Of a DNA stretch of 64,000 nucleotides, positions 37,898 through 47,179 are shown piece by piece. Source of the stretch: Brevundimonas naejangsanensis (GTDB taxonomy: Bacteria; Pseudomonadota; Alphaproteobacteria; Caulobacterales; Caulobacteraceae). A model generated the notes under the pieces. The model saw only the letters and a program-made list of their open reading frames with translations. It was not told the DNA's origin and searched no databases. Position 1 is the first letter of the stretch. The number at the start of each line of letters is the position of its first letter. The position numbers and the translations under genes are program-made. The DNA lies in NCBI RefSeq assembly GCF_003627995.1, contig NZ_CP032707.1, forward strand, positions 2,594,501-2,658,500, in the 5' to 3' direction.

Positions 37898-37974
37898 GCG
37901 CCCTTAGCTCAACCGGATAGAGCACCCGCCTTCTAAGCGGACGGTTGCAGGTTCGAGTCCTGCAGGGCGCGCCA
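37898..37974 (+). tRNA. tRNA-Arg(TCT)
   Basis: A 77-nt cloverleaf with acceptor GCGCCCT/AGGGCGC, encoded CCA, D-arm GCTC...GAGC, T-arm GCAGG-TTCGAGT-CCTGC and anticodon loop CTTCTAA giving TCT. It reads AGA (and perhaps AGG) Arg codons. Confidence 0.96.
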
Positions 37975-38292
37975 GGTCTGCAGGGGATCCGGCCCCAAAA
38001 GTATTCACAGCGCCCCGCCTTTGCCGTCGTTGTGGCCGTCTGGACGCCGGACGCGGCCTTGACGAAGCCTTGGCCGCTGGTCGTCACAGAGGGCGAAGAT
38101 GTCGCCCGCGTCCCTAGCGGTCCGTTGATGCGTCTGCCCAGCGGCCGATAGGCGCCCGCGATGGCGCCCTAGCGCGCGGCAACGCTGCCGGTTCTACGGC
38201 CTTTCCACGATTGCGGCGCATCCCCTTATGGGAACCTTGCTGCGGGGGATGGAATTTGACGGTCGGCGCGGGACGATTTTGGAAGGCCCCCG
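37975..38292. other. 318-base stretch without a supported gene
   Basis: Between tRNA-Arg and the esterase gene. Short open frames here (for example 37945-38151 plus, and 37830-38087 minus, the latter reading through the tRNA) lack ribosome sites and recognisable protein features. I see no repeat or clear terminator. Confidence 0.6.
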
Positions 38293-38919
38293 ATGAACGA
38301 AGTCCTGGTCGTTTTCCTGCATGGCGTCGGCGCCACCGGCGCGTCTCTTGCGCCCCTGGCGCGAGGCTGGGCGGATGTCCTTCCGGAAGCCGCCTTTGCG
38401 GCGCCGGATGGACCCTATCCCTTCGATCAGGGCGGCGCCGGTCGGCAGTGGTTCAGCGTCGCCGGAGTGACGTCCGGCAATCGGGCGGATCGGATCGTTG
38501 CGGCGCGGCCCGCTTTCGATTCCGTCCTTGAACGCCTGATCGCCGACCATGGCCTGTCCGATCATCTCGATCGAGTGGCGTTTGTCGGGTTTTCCCAGGG
38601 GACGATCATGGCTCTGGACGCCCTGGTGTCCGGCAGATGGCGCCCGGGCGCCGTCGTGGGCTTTTCGGGGCGATTGGCCAGTCCGAAGCCGTGGCGTCCC
38701 ACCACAACGCCCGTCATGCTGATTCATGGGTCGGCGGACAGGATCATGCCGATCGCCGAAAGTCAGGCCGCCGCCACGGCCCTGGCTGAACTCGGGGCGC
38801 CGGTCGAGACCTTCTGGGACGCCGGCCGGGGTCATGAATTGTCGGCGAACGGGGCGGCGGCCGCCGGCAGGTTTCTGGCGAACACGCTTGGAAAGGCGGC
38901 GCGCGCATCGAGCACCTGA
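38293..38919 (+). CDS. Phospholipase/carboxylesterase family alpha/beta-hydrolase
   Basis: A 208-aa serine hydrolase: LVVFLHGVGATG oxyanion strand, nucleophile elbow FVGFSQGTIMAL, Asp in HGSADRIMPIAES and His in GRGHELSANG. This order and length fit the phospholipase/carboxylesterase (YpfH-like) group. Substrate unknown. The predicted ATG 38293 has no strong ribosome site, with GGAAGG nearby. Confidence 0.88.
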   Translation: MNEVLVVFLHGVGATGASLAPLARGWADVLPEAAFAAPDGPYPFDQGGAGRQWFSVAGVTSGNRADRIVAARPAFDSVLERLIADHGLSDHLDRVAFVGFSQGTIMALDALVSGRWRPGAVVGFSGRLASPKPWRPTTTPVMLIHGSADRIMPIAESQAAATALAELGAPVETFWDAGRGHELSANGAAAAGRFLANTLGKAARASST

Positions 38920-39033
38920 ACGCTGCGTTGTCTGGCGACAAAGGCCATGCTCCTGGTCAGGAGGGAATCCCGGCACAAGCCGGTCGTCTGAGCCCTATTC
39001 CATGTCTGATTTCCTGACAGTTCCGGAGGCTGC

Positions 39034-41010
39034 GTGTCTTCATTCTTCGTGTCGTCTCATGGCCGCGATGTGATCCCGGCGGCCGTCGCCGCCCTTCTTT
39101 CGACGGCCGCGGCGCCGGCTTTGGCGCAGGAGGCTCATCATGAGGAGGCGGCCGAGGTCGAGGATGTCATCGTCCAGGCCACTCGCTCGGGTCGCCGCAT
39201 CCAGGACGAGCCGATCCGCGTCGAGGTCATTGGCCGGGAGGAGATCGAGGAAAAGCTGCTGATGACCCCCGGCAGCATCGCCATGCTGGTCAACGAGACC
39301 GGCGGGGTTCGGGTGCAGACGACCTCGCCGGCCCTGGGCGCCGCCAGCATCCGCATGCAGGGGATGAGCGGCCGCTACACCCAGCTGCTGGCCGACGGCC
39401 TGCCCCTGTACGGCGGTCAGGCCTCGTCGCTCGGCGTGCTGCAGATTCCGCCGACCGACCTGCGCCAGGTCGAGGTGATCAAGGGCGCCGCCTCGGCCCT
39501 CTATGGCCCCTCGGCGCTGGGCGGGGTCATCAATCTGGTGTCGCGCCGCCCGGGTGACGAAGCCGAGGTCGAGGTTCTGGCCAATCTCACCAGCCGCGAC
39601 GGACAGGATCTGACCGCCTACGCCTCGACGCCCTTCAAGGGCGCCTGGGGCCAGTCGCTGGTCGGCGGCTATCACCGTCAGAGCCGTCAGGACCTGGACC
39701 GCGACGGCTGGAGCGACATCGCCGCCTATGAGCGCTGGTCCGTGCGTCCGCGCCTGTTCTGGCAGGGTGAGAACGGCGGCGAGGCCTTCGTCACCTTCGG
39801 CGCCATGACCGAGACCCGCAGCGGCGGAACCGAGCCGGGCCGCGTTGCGCCCGACGGCCGCCCCTTCGTCCAGGCCCAGGACACCGACCGCTTCGACGCC
39901 GGCCTGGTCGCCAGCCTGCCAGTCGGGACCGGCACGCTTCACTTGCGCGCCTCGGCCATGACGCAAGGCCACGATCATCGCTTCGGCGACGTGTTCGAGA
40001 AGGACCGGCACGACACGGGTTTTCTGGAAGCCGCCTACGGCTCGGAAATTGGCGCCACGACCTGGCTGGCCGGGGCGGCGGTTCAGGTCGACGGCTATGA
40101 CAGCCGGACCTTCTCCGGCTTCGACTACACCTACACCGTCCCCGGCGTCTTCGCCCAGGTCGAGCACGAATTCAGCCCCGAACTGACCCTGGCCGGCAGC
40201 GCCCGTTTCGACCACCACAGCGAATACGGAGGCCAGGTCAGCCCGCGCCTGTCGCTGCTGTACCGTCCCGGCCGCTGGACGGTGCGCGCCTCGGCGGGGC
40301 AGGGCTTCTTCGCCCCCACGCCCTTCGTCGACGTGACCGAGGCGACCGGCTTGTCGCGCCTGCGCCAGCTGGAAGGTCTGAAGGAGGAGGTCGCCCGCAC
40401 CGCCTCGCTGGACGTCGGCTATCGCCAGGGGCCGATCGAGGCCAGCGTGACCCTGTTCGGCTCGGACCTGGACGACGCCGTGCGCGCGGTGGACGACGGA
40501 CCGGATCGCATCCGCCTGATCAATGTCGACGGCGTGACCCGCACGCGCGGGTTGGAGGCCCTGCTGCGCTATCGCCGCGCGCCCTTCACCGTGACCGGCA
40601 GCTATGTCTTCGTCGACGCGACCGAGCCGCAGGACGACGGCCTGTCGCGCCGCGCTGCGCCCGTCACCCCGCGCCACACCGCCGGCTTCGTCGCCATGTG
40701 GGAGGAGCACGACCGGGGCCGTCTGGGGCTGGAGGTCTATTACACCGGCAAGCAGGCGCTGGAGGACAACCCTTACCGCCGCGAAAGCCCCTCCTATCTG
40801 GAGGTGGGCCTGTTGGGCGAGATCATCCTGGGCCGCTACAGCCTGTTCGTGAACGCCGAGAACCTGTTGAACGAGCGGGTGACCAGGCATCACCCCCTGT
40901 TGTTGCCGCAGCGCGCGAACGACGGCCGCTGGACGACCGAGGCCTGGGGCCCGACCGACGGCTTTACCGTCAACGGCGGGGTGCGCATCCGCTTCGGCGG
41001 CGGTCACTGA
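39034..41010 (+). CDS. TonB-dependent outer-membrane receptor
   Basis: A 658-aa TonB-dependent receptor. It has a signal peptide, a TonB-box-like start after a short His/Glu stretch (AHHEEAAEVEDVIVQATRSGRRIQDEP), a plug with GVRVQTTSPALGAASIRMQGMSGRYTQLLADGLPLYGG and VEVIKGAASALYGPSALGGVINLVSRRP, then a beta barrel. The TonB-receptor C-terminal signature lies within YSLFVNAENLLNER. It starts at GTG 39034 with GGAGG upstream. The substrate is not apparent, but the plug resembles FecA/heavy-metal type receptors. Confidence 0.9.
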   Translation: MSSFFVSSHGRDVIPAAVAALLSTAAAPALAQEAHHEEAAEVEDVIVQATRSGRRIQDEPIRVEVIGREEIEEKLLMTPGSIAMLVNETGGVRVQTTSPALGAASIRMQGMSGRYTQLLADGLPLYGGQASSLGVLQIPPTDLRQVEVIKGAASALYGPSALGGVINLVSRRPGDEAEVEVLANLTSRDGQDLTAYASTPFKGAWGQSLVGGYHRQSRQDLDRDGWSDIAAYERWSVRPRLFWQGENGGEAFVTFGAMTETRSGGTEPGRVAPDGRPFVQAQDTDRFDAGLVASLPVGTGTLHLRASAMTQGHDHRFGDVFEKDRHDTGFLEAAYGSEIGATTWLAGAAVQVDGYDSRTFSGFDYTYTVPGVFAQVEHEFSPELTLAGSARFDHHSEYGGQVSPRLSLLYRPGRWTVRASAGQGFFAPTPFVDVTEATGLSRLRQLEGLKEEVARTASLDVGYRQGPIEASVTLFGSDLDDAVRAVDDGPDRIRLINVDGVTRTRGLEALLRYRRAPFTVTGSYVFVDATEPQDDGLSRRAAPVTPRHTAGFVAMWEEHDRGRLGLEVYYTGKQALEDNPYRRESPSYLEVGLLGEIILGRYSLFVNAENLLNERVTRHHPLLLPQRANDGRWTTEAWGPTDGFTVNGGVRIRFGGGH

Positions 41011-41112
41011 GGCAAAGGCCGTGGCGGAATCAGTTGGGCGCCTTGCGCCGAGGTTGCCGGAACCTTCCGCCCAGTCGCGCATCCAATGTCTCTGGACGGC
41101 AGGAGCGCGGAC

Positions 41113-42630
41113 ATGGATGCGTCACGGACGGAGGCTTCAGGGCCGGATTTCAGCCGGGGCGTCCCGATTGCGGACGCGCCGGGGCAGGGGGTTCTAGCGG
41201 GTCACGTCGGAGGCGAGCCCGTTCTCCTGGCGCGGCGGGCCGACGGCTTCTGGGCGGTCAGCGCGACCTGCACCCACTACGGCGGTCCCCTGACCGAGGG
41301 GCTGGCGGTCGGCGACACCGTGCGCTGCCCTTGGCATCATGCCTGCTTTGACCTGCGCAGCGGCGAAGCCCTGACCGCGCCCGCCATCAGTCCGCTGGAC
41401 CGCTGGCGCGTCGAGATCGAAGGCGACCTGGTGTTCGTGCGGACGCGAGAGGCCGCCCCCCTTCCTGCAGCGCCCGCGCAAGGGGACCATCCGGGCCGCA
41501 TCGTCATCGTGGGCGGCGGCGCAGCCGGTTTCGCCGCTGCGGAAATGTTGCGCCGACGGGGCTATCACGGCGTGCTGACTCTGCTGAGCGCGGATTCGGA
41601 ACCGCCCTGCGACCGGCCCAATCTGTCGAAGGACTATCTGGCCGGGACCGCGCCCGAAGACTGGATTCCGCTCAAGCCGACGGCGTTCTACGCCGATCAT
41701 GACATTGATCTGCGCCTGGGGTTCGAGGTCGCGCGGCTGGACCTTGAGGCGAAGCAGGCGATCGGGGTGAGCGGCGAACGCATTGGCTACGACGCTCTGC
41801 TTCTGGCGACCGGCGCCGAGCCCATCAGGCTGAAGACGCCCGGCTTCGATCGCGAGAACGTCCATGTGCTGCGTTCCCTGGCCGACGCCCGGACCATCAT
41901 CGCCGCGGCGGATCGGGCGCGACGCGTGGTGATCGTGGGCGCCAGCTTCATTGGCCTGGAGGCTGCCGCGTCACTGCGGACGCGCGGGCTGGAAGTCCAC
42001 GTCGTCGCCCCGGAAGCCATGCCGCTGGAGCGCATCATGGGGCCGGACCTCGGCGCTTTCGTGAGGAGTTTGCATGAGAGCAGGGGCGTGCGCTTCCACC
42101 TCGGCACGACGGCGGTCTCCTTCGACGGCGAGGCCGTGACCCTGGCCGACGGCGCTCGTCTGGACGCGGATTTCGTGGTCCTGGGCGTCGGAGTCCGGCC
42201 ACGGCTCCAACTGGCCGTCGACGCTGGACTGGCGGTCGACGGCGGGGTGATCGTGGATCGCGGCATGCGCGCCAGTCATCCGGGAATCTACGCCGCCGGG
42301 GACATCGCCTGCTATCCGGGACCGACGGCCGACGAGGGCCTGCGCATCGAACACTGGGTCGTGGCCGAACGCCAGGGTCAGGTCGCCGCCCTCAACATGC
42401 TGGGCGAAACCCGCGAACTGACTGACGCCCCTTTCTTCTGGAGCCAGCACTACGACCAGGCGATCCGCTACGTCGGCCATGCGCGGGCTTGGGACGCCGT
42501 CCGCATCGATGGATCGATCCCGCAGGCCGACGCCACCGTGCGCTTCGAAGCCGCCGACCGCCTCCTCGCCGCGGCCACCCTCGGCCGAGACCTGGAGAGT
42601 TTGCGGATCGGAGAGGAACTGAGAGGCTGA
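41113..42630 (+). CDS. Rieske/FAD-dependent oxidoreductase (AIF-like)
   Basis: A 505-aa fusion. The N-terminal Rieske [2Fe-2S] domain has CTHYGGPL and CPWHHACFD ligands (Cys-His, Cys-His). It is followed by a pyridine nucleotide-disulfide oxidoreductase part with two GxGxxG regions (IVIVGGGAAGFAAAE and VVIVGASFIGLEAA) and FAD motif GIYAAGDIACYPG. It resembles AIFL/ferredoxin reductases that pass electrons from NAD(P)H to an Fe-S protein. I chose ATG 41113 (AGGAG 9 bases before) over ATG 41086, which has no ribosome site. Confidence 0.9.
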   Translation: MDASRTEASGPDFSRGVPIADAPGQGVLAGHVGGEPVLLARRADGFWAVSATCTHYGGPLTEGLAVGDTVRCPWHHACFDLRSGEALTAPAISPLDRWRVEIEGDLVFVRTREAAPLPAAPAQGDHPGRIVIVGGGAAGFAAAEMLRRRGYHGVLTLLSADSEPPCDRPNLSKDYLAGTAPEDWIPLKPTAFYADHDIDLRLGFEVARLDLEAKQAIGVSGERIGYDALLLATGAEPIRLKTPGFDRENVHVLRSLADARTIIAAADRARRVVIVGASFIGLEAAASLRTRGLEVHVVAPEAMPLERIMGPDLGAFVRSLHESRGVRFHLGTTAVSFDGEAVTLADGARLDADFVVLGVGVRPRLQLAVDAGLAVDGGVIVDRGMRASHPGIYAAGDIACYPGPTADEGLRIEHWVVAERQGQVAALNMLGETRELTDAPFFWSQHYDQAIRYVGHARAWDAVRIDGSIPQADATVRFEAADRLLAAATLGRDLESLRIGEELRG

Positions 42631-42675
42631 CAACCGGCCTGCGCGGCGGGGGCCGCCAGCCGGTGAATATCGGCG

Positions 42676-42765
42676 TGGCGGACAGGGTGGGATTCGAACC
42701 CACGGTAGGCTTCCACCTACGGCGGTTTTCAAGACCGCTGCCTTAAACCACTCGGCCACCTGTCC
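42676..42765 (-). tRNA. tRNA-Ser(TGA)
   Basis: A 90-nt class II tRNA on the minus strand, with acceptor GGACAGG/CCTGTCC, discriminator G, encoded CCA, a long variable arm (GTAGGTGGAAGCCTAC), T-arm GTGGG-TTCGAAT-CCCAC and anticodon loop CTTGAAA giving TGA. It reads UCA-type serine codons. Confidence 0.96.
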
Positions 42766-42830
42766 CGCGCGAGTCGGGTCGCGGTCGCTCGTGCATAGCG
42801 GCAAGGCGGGCGCGACCCAAGCGGAAAGCG

Positions 42831-43760
42831 TCAGGCGCGGCGGGCGCTCGTGCGGGTGACCAGCCAGATGCCGCCGCAGACCAGGACGAGGGCGATCAGA
42901 TAGCTCCAGCGAAGCACGGACTCGCCCAGGAAGACGGCGGACAGGGAGACGCCGAAGACCGGGATCAGGAAGTTGAAGGCCGCGATCAGACCCACGGGGT
43001 TGTGCTTCAGCAGCAGACTCCACACCGCGAAGGCGGTGGAGGAAAGCAGGGCGAGATAGAGGAGCAGGGCGCCCGAACCCAGATCCAGGGCCTGCAGATG
43101 CGCGCCGCCGGCCATCCCCCCGCCGGTCAGGATCAGGCCGCCGATCAGCAGTTGCCACCCGGTCATGACCATGGGGTCGACGCTGCACGACAGGCGCTTG
43201 CCGAAGATGGTGGCCGCCGCCAGCACGAAGGCGGCGATGACCAGGAAGCCTTCGCCCAGGAAGGTGAAGTCAAATCCGAATCCCGTGCCGCCGCCGAGGT
43301 TGACCACGACCACGCCCAGGAAACCGATCAAACAGCCCATCGCCTTGCGTCCGTTCAGCCGATCGTCCGCATAGATGAAGTGAGCCAGGACGACGCTGAA
43401 GAAGACGACCGTGGCATTCATGATCGACGCCTTGACGCCCGAGGCATGCGCCAGGCCGACGTAGAAGAAGACATACTGGATCGTGGTCTGGGTCAGGCCC
43501 AGCAGGGCGACCTCGCCGGCCTGACGGCGGTTCATCGCCAGCACCGGCTTCTTCAACGCCATGGCGACGGTCAGCAGGATCAGCCCCGCCAGGGCGAAGC
43601 GCCAACCCGCGAACAGCACTTGGTCTGCGAGATCGGCGGGGCCGATCTGCAGCAGGGCGTAACCACTCTTGATGGCTGGAAAGGCGCTGCCCCACAGCAC
43701 GCAGCACAGGGTGGCGAGCAGGAAAACCCCGACGCGCGTCTTGTAAGGGGAGGTAGGCAA
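42831..43760 (-). CDS. DMT/EamA-family transporter
   Basis: A 309-aa integral membrane protein with ten hydrophobic helices as two EamA repeats: FLLATLCCVLWGSAFPAIKSG, AMALKKPVLAMNRRQAGEVALLGLTQTTIQYVFFYVGLAHASG and PVFGVSLSAVFLGESVLRWSYLIALVLVCGGIWL. A PSYK-like cytosolic start precedes the first helix. Substrate unknown. It runs opposite to rlpA. Confidence 0.88.
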   Translation of the reverse strand: MPTSPYKTRVGVFLLATLCCVLWGSAFPAIKSGYALLQIGPADLADQVLFAGWRFALAGLILLTVAMALKKPVLAMNRRQAGEVALLGLTQTTIQYVFFYVGLAHASGVKASIMNATVVFFSVVLAHFIYADDRLNGRKAMGCLIGFLGVVVVNLGGGTGFGFDFTFLGEGFLVIAAFVLAAATIFGKRLSCSVDPMVMTGWQLLIGGLILTGGGMAGGAHLQALDLGSGALLLYLALLSSTAFAVWSLLLKHNPVGLIAAFNFLIPVFGVSLSAVFLGESVLRWSYLIALVLVCGGIWLVTRTSARRA

Positions 43761-43893
43761 GGCACTCGATTTCTGACGTCGGGCCGGAGGACCGCCCTAA
43801 CCGGACGCCATACGCGCAAACGGGACGTTAACCAAACCGGAAACCTCCGCCGCTTAGACTGTCCCGGCGTACAGTCGGCTGGAGTAAGAGAAC

Positions 43894-44748
43894 ATGTGGG
43901 CGAGGCTGCTGAAGGGCGCGATGATCGCCGCCGCCTTCTCGACCCTGGCGGCCTGCGCCAGCCTGGGCGGCAAGGGCGGGGCAGGGCGCGATACGCCCCT
44001 GGCCGCCCCGGTCGTGACTGATCCCGCGCCGATCGTTTCGGGCACTATGCGCCCCTATCAGATCCGCGGGCGCTGGTATCATCCGCAGGAACAGCCGAAC
44101 TACGACGAGGTGGGGCAGGCGTCCTGGTACGGCGGCTATCATCACGGGCGGCCGACATCGACCGGCGAGCGGTTCGACATGAACGCCCTGACCGCCGCTC
44201 ACAAGACGCTGCCCCTGCCCAGCCTGGTCGAGGTGACGAACCGCGCCAACGGGCGCCGCGTCATCCTGCGCGTCAATGATCGCGGTCCGTTCGTCGATGG
44301 GCGGATCATCGACCTGTCGCGCGGAGCCGCTGAGGAACTCGGCCTTCTGAACCAGGGCGTGGGCGAGGTGCGGGTCCGCTATGTCGGCCGCGCGCCGCGC
44401 CAGGGTGGGGGCACGGCCCTGCGCCAGGCCGAAGCCGCGACTCCGGTTCAGCCGCAGCCTCCGATGCGTCAGGCCGAGGCGGGACCTCGCCCCTATTATG
44501 AGGCGACGACGGCGGCTGCGGCGACGAACAGCTATTGGGTCCAGGCCGGCGCCTTCTCTGACCGTCGCGGCGCCGACCGGGTCGCGCGCCGACTCGGCGA
44601 CCGAGCCGTGGTTCAGAACATCGATCGCGACGGGCGTCCCCTGTTCCGCGTCGTGGTCGGTCCGTGGCCCGACGCCGGCGCGGCGGAAAGAGCCCGTCAG
44701 GCCGTGGTGGCGCGCGGCTTTGACGACGCCCTGTTGATAGGCGGCTGA
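43894..44748 (+). CDS. rlpA: Septal ring lytic transglycosylase RlpA with SPOR domain
   Basis: A 284-aa lipoprotein: signal with lipobox FSTLAACASLGG, double-psi beta-barrel domain GQASWYGGYHHGRPTSTGERFDM ... RRVILRVNDRGPFVDGRIIDLSRGAAEELG with the active-site Asp, a Gln/Ala-rich linker, and a C-terminal SPOR domain (YWVQAGAFSDRRGADRVARRLG). RlpA cleaves naked septal glycan in Pseudomonas. It starts 133 bases from the divergent DMT gene and precedes tmk by 40 bases. Confidence 0.92.
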   Translation: MWARLLKGAMIAAAFSTLAACASLGGKGGAGRDTPLAAPVVTDPAPIVSGTMRPYQIRGRWYHPQEQPNYDEVGQASWYGGYHHGRPTSTGERFDMNALTAAHKTLPLPSLVEVTNRANGRRVILRVNDRGPFVDGRIIDLSRGAAEELGLLNQGVGEVRVRYVGRAPRQGGGTALRQAEAATPVQPQPPMRQAEAGPRPYYEATTAAAATNSYWVQAGAFSDRRGADRVARRLGDRAVVQNIDRDGRPLFRVVVGPWPDAGAAERARQAVVARGFDDALLIGG

Positions 44749-44788
44749 ACGGGCTTGCTTCCGGCGCGCCGCTCGCCATTGTGCGCAG

Positions 44789-45415
44789 GTGCAGCGAGGC
44801 AGATTCATCACTTTCGAAGGCGGCGAGGGGGCCGGCAAGACGACCCAGGCGCGCCTGCTGGTCGAACGCCTGCGCGCGCGCGGTCTCGACGTCGTTCAGA
44901 CCCGCGAACCGGGCGGATCGCCCGGCGCCGAGGAGATTCGGGGCATCGCCGTCTCGGGCGAGGCGGACCGCTGGTCCCCGCGCACCGAGACCCTGCTGAT
45001 GTACGCCGCGCGCTCGGACCATCTGGAGCGGACGATTCGGCCTGCCCTTGATGATGGCCGCTGGGTCGTCTGCGACCGCTTCGCCGATTCCAGCCGCGTG
45101 TATCAGGGCGCGGGCGGCGGCGCGCCGGAAAGCCTGATCGAGGCGCTGGACGAGGCCGTGGTCAATGGCGACCAGCCGGACCTGACCCTGGTGTTCGACA
45201 TCCCGGTCGAGGTCGGCCTGGACCGGGCCTTCGGACGCGGTCTGTTCGAAACCCGTTTCGAATCCAAGGGTCTGGCCTTCCATCAGAAGCTGCGCGACGG
45301 CTTCCTTGATGTTGCGCGGCGCCACCCCGAGCGCTGCGTGGTCATCGACGCGACCGGCGAGGTCGAGGAGGTCTCGGCGCGGCTGTGGGCCGTGGTGGAG
45401 GAGCGGCTGCTTTGA
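44789..45415 (+). CDS. tmk: Thymidylate kinase
   Basis: A 208-aa kinase phosphorylating dTMP to dTDP. Walker A is FEGGEGAGKTTQ, the DRX motif is VCDRFADSSRVYQGAG, and QTREPGGSPGAEEIR and the LID-like SKGLAFHQKLRDGF are present. It starts with GTG 44789 (VQRGRFITFEGG) without a clear ribosome site. Its TGA overlaps the TTG start of holB by 4 bases (TTGA). Confidence 0.93.
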   Translation: MQRGRFITFEGGEGAGKTTQARLLVERLRARGLDVVQTREPGGSPGAEEIRGIAVSGEADRWSPRTETLLMYAARSDHLERTIRPALDDGRWVVCDRFADSSRVYQGAGGGAPESLIEALDEAVVNGDQPDLTLVFDIPVEVGLDRAFGRGLFETRFESKGLAFHQKLRDGFLDVARRHPERCVVIDATGEVEEVSARLWAVVEERLL

Positions 45416-46392
45416 GCGAGCATCCGCGCGACCGTTTCGACCTGATCGCTGACATCCAGGCCGAGGAAGCCTTTCTGGACGCCCTGAACCGCGGGCGGCT
45501 GCACCATGCCTGGCTGCTGTGCGGGGTCGAGGGTTCGGGCAAGGCCAGCTTCGCCTATCGCGCTGCGCGTCGCCTGCTGGGCGCCGCGCCGGACCCGTCG
45601 CGTGGCCCGCTGGGCGCCGCGCCGCACGACCCGGTCAGCCGATTGGTCTCGGCCCAGGCCCACCCGGACCTGCTGGTGCTTGAGCGCGCGGTCGAAGGCG
45701 GCAAGCTGAAGCGGGCCATTTCGGTCGACCAGGCGCGCGGCCTTCCGGAGTTCTTCGCCAAGAGCCCCTCGCAAGCCCCGCACCGCGTCGCCATCATTGA
45801 TGCGGCGGATGACCTGAATATCAATGCCGCCAACGCCTTGCTGAAGATTCTTGAGGAGCCGCCTGAAAGCGGCGTCCTCTTCCTGGTCACCCATGCGCCG
45901 GGCCGTCTGTTGGCCACGATCCGCTCGCGATGCCGCCGCCTGACCTTCCCGGTGTGGTCGGAAGACCGGCTGGCCGAGTTGGTCCGCCAACGCGCCGGCG
46001 CATCCGACCATGAAGCCGCCGAGGCCGCGCGCATGGCCGGCGGTTCGCCCGGCGCGGCGCTGGAACTGGCCTCCGGCGCCATGTCCGAGGTCGATCGCAT
46101 GGCCCGCGCCTGGGTCGATGGCCCCGACGTCGACCGCGCCGAACAACTGGCCGTCGCCGACGGCTTTCGCGGGGCCGAAGGCCAGGCGCGCTTCGAGGCC
46201 CTGATGGATCGGCTGATCGCGGCGGTGAAGCGTCGCGCCGTCGAATCCGGCGGCCGCGAGGGCGCGCGCTGGGCCGAGTTGTGGGGACGGCTGTCCGAGC
46301 TGCCGGATCGTGCGGTCGGGCTGAATCTTGATAAGGGGGACGTCCTGGCCGGAGCCCTGGCCGACATCGCCCGCACGAAAGCCGCCGCCTGA
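45412..46392 (+). CDS. holB: DNA polymerase III delta' subunit
   Basis: A 326-aa AAA+ clamp-loader subunit: LHHAWLLCGVEGSGKASFAYRAARR (degenerate P-loop with GVEGSGKAS), ISVDQARGLPEFFAKSP, VAIIDAADDLNINAANALLKILEEPP and the SRC motif TIRSRCRRLTF. TTG 45412 overlaps the tmk stop and has GGAGGAG about 8 bases upstream; the alternative 45385 falls in tmk. It is followed two bases later by tatD. Confidence 0.92.
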   Translation: MSEHPRDRFDLIADIQAEEAFLDALNRGRLHHAWLLCGVEGSGKASFAYRAARRLLGAAPDPSRGPLGAAPHDPVSRLVSAQAHPDLLVLERAVEGGKLKRAISVDQARGLPEFFAKSPSQAPHRVAIIDAADDLNINAANALLKILEEPPESGVLFLVTHAPGRLLATIRSRCRRLTFPVWSEDRLAELVRQRAGASDHEAAEAARMAGGSPGAALELASGAMSEVDRMARAWVDGPDVDRAEQLAVADGFRGAEGQARFEALMDRLIAAVKRRAVESGGREGARWAELWGRLSELPDRAVGLNLDKGDVLAGALADIARTKAAA

Positions 46393-46393
46393 A

Positions 46394-47179
46394 ATGCTCA
46401 TCGACAGCCACGTCAACCTTCACGCTCCCCAGTTCGACGAGGATCGCGAAGCGGTGATCGACCGCGCGCGCCAGGCGGGCGTGCGGCTGATGGTCGAGAT
46501 TTCCGACAAGCTGTCGACCTTCGAGGCGACCCACGCCCTGGCCATGGCCAACGCCGACATCTGGTGCACGGTCGGGGTCCATCCGCACGAGGCCAAGGAT
46601 TACGCCGACCTGACCGCCGACCGCCTGGTCGAACTGGCGGACCGGCCGCGCGTCATCGGCATTGGCGAATGCGGCCTGGACTTCCACTACGACCTGAGCC
46701 CGCGCGACGTGCAGGCGACGGTCTTTCGCCAGCACATCGAGGCGGCGCGCCGCACCGGCCTGCCTCTGGTGATCCACACGCGCGAGGCCGACGCCGTCAT
46801 GGCCGACATCCTGAGTGAAGAGCACGGACGCGCGCCGTTCAAGCTCCTGATGCACTGCTACACCAGCGGCCTGGAATTGGCTGAAACCGTTATGGAACTG
46901 GGCGCCTGGTTCTCGGTTTCCGGCATCGCCACCTTCAAGGCGGCGGAGGAGGTGAGGGAGGTCATCCGTCGCATGCCCGAAGACCGCATCATCGTCGAGA
47001 CCGATTGCCCCTATCTGGCGCCTGTGCCGCATCGCGGCCGCCGCAACGAGCCCGCCTATGTCGGCCTGGTGCTGGAGAAGCTGGCCGAAATCCGGGGCTG
47101 GACGCCGGAACAGGCCGACCGGCTGACGACCGACGCCTTCTTCGACCTGTTCGACCGCATTCCCAGGCCCGCCGAATGA
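46394..47179 (+). CDS. TatD-family metal-dependent hydrolase
   Basis: A 261-aa TIM-barrel hydrolase of the TatD/YcfH group: GIGECGLDFHYDLSPRDVQ, PLVIHTREADAV, LMHCYTSG and the terminal ETDCPYLAPVPHRGRRNEP. The N-terminal metal motif normally His-x-His (DSHCHLD in E. coli) reads DSHVNLHA here, so the second His is Asn while other ligands remain. The family comprises 3'-5' exonucleases and D-aminoacyl-tRNA-linked proteins. Start ATG 46394 is two bases after holB; the stop overlaps the MBL gene (ATGA). Confidence 0.9.
   Translation: MLIDSHVNLHAPQFDEDREAVIDRARQAGVRLMVEISDKLSTFEATHALAMANADIWCTVGVHPHEAKDYADLTADRLVELADRPRVIGIGECGLDFHYDLSPRDVQATVFRQHIEAARRTGLPLVIHTREADAVMADILSEEHGRAPFKLLMHCYTSGLELAETVMELGAWFSVSGIATFKAAEEVREVIRRMPEDRIIVETDCPYLAPVPHRGRRNEPAYVGLVLEKLAEIRGWTPEQADRLTTDAFFDLFDRIPRPAE

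Noticed and set aside
37830-38151. Short open frames on both strands around tRNA-Arg
   Set aside because: One reads through the tRNA in antisense, and neither has a ribosome site or protein-like features.
38940-39033. Cobalamin-riboswitch-like string (GGGAATCCCGG...CCGG) before the TonB receptor
   Set aside because: Only a fragment resembles the conserved core. The CCGCAACTGT-type segment and B12 box pairing are missing, and the gap is too short for a full aptamer.
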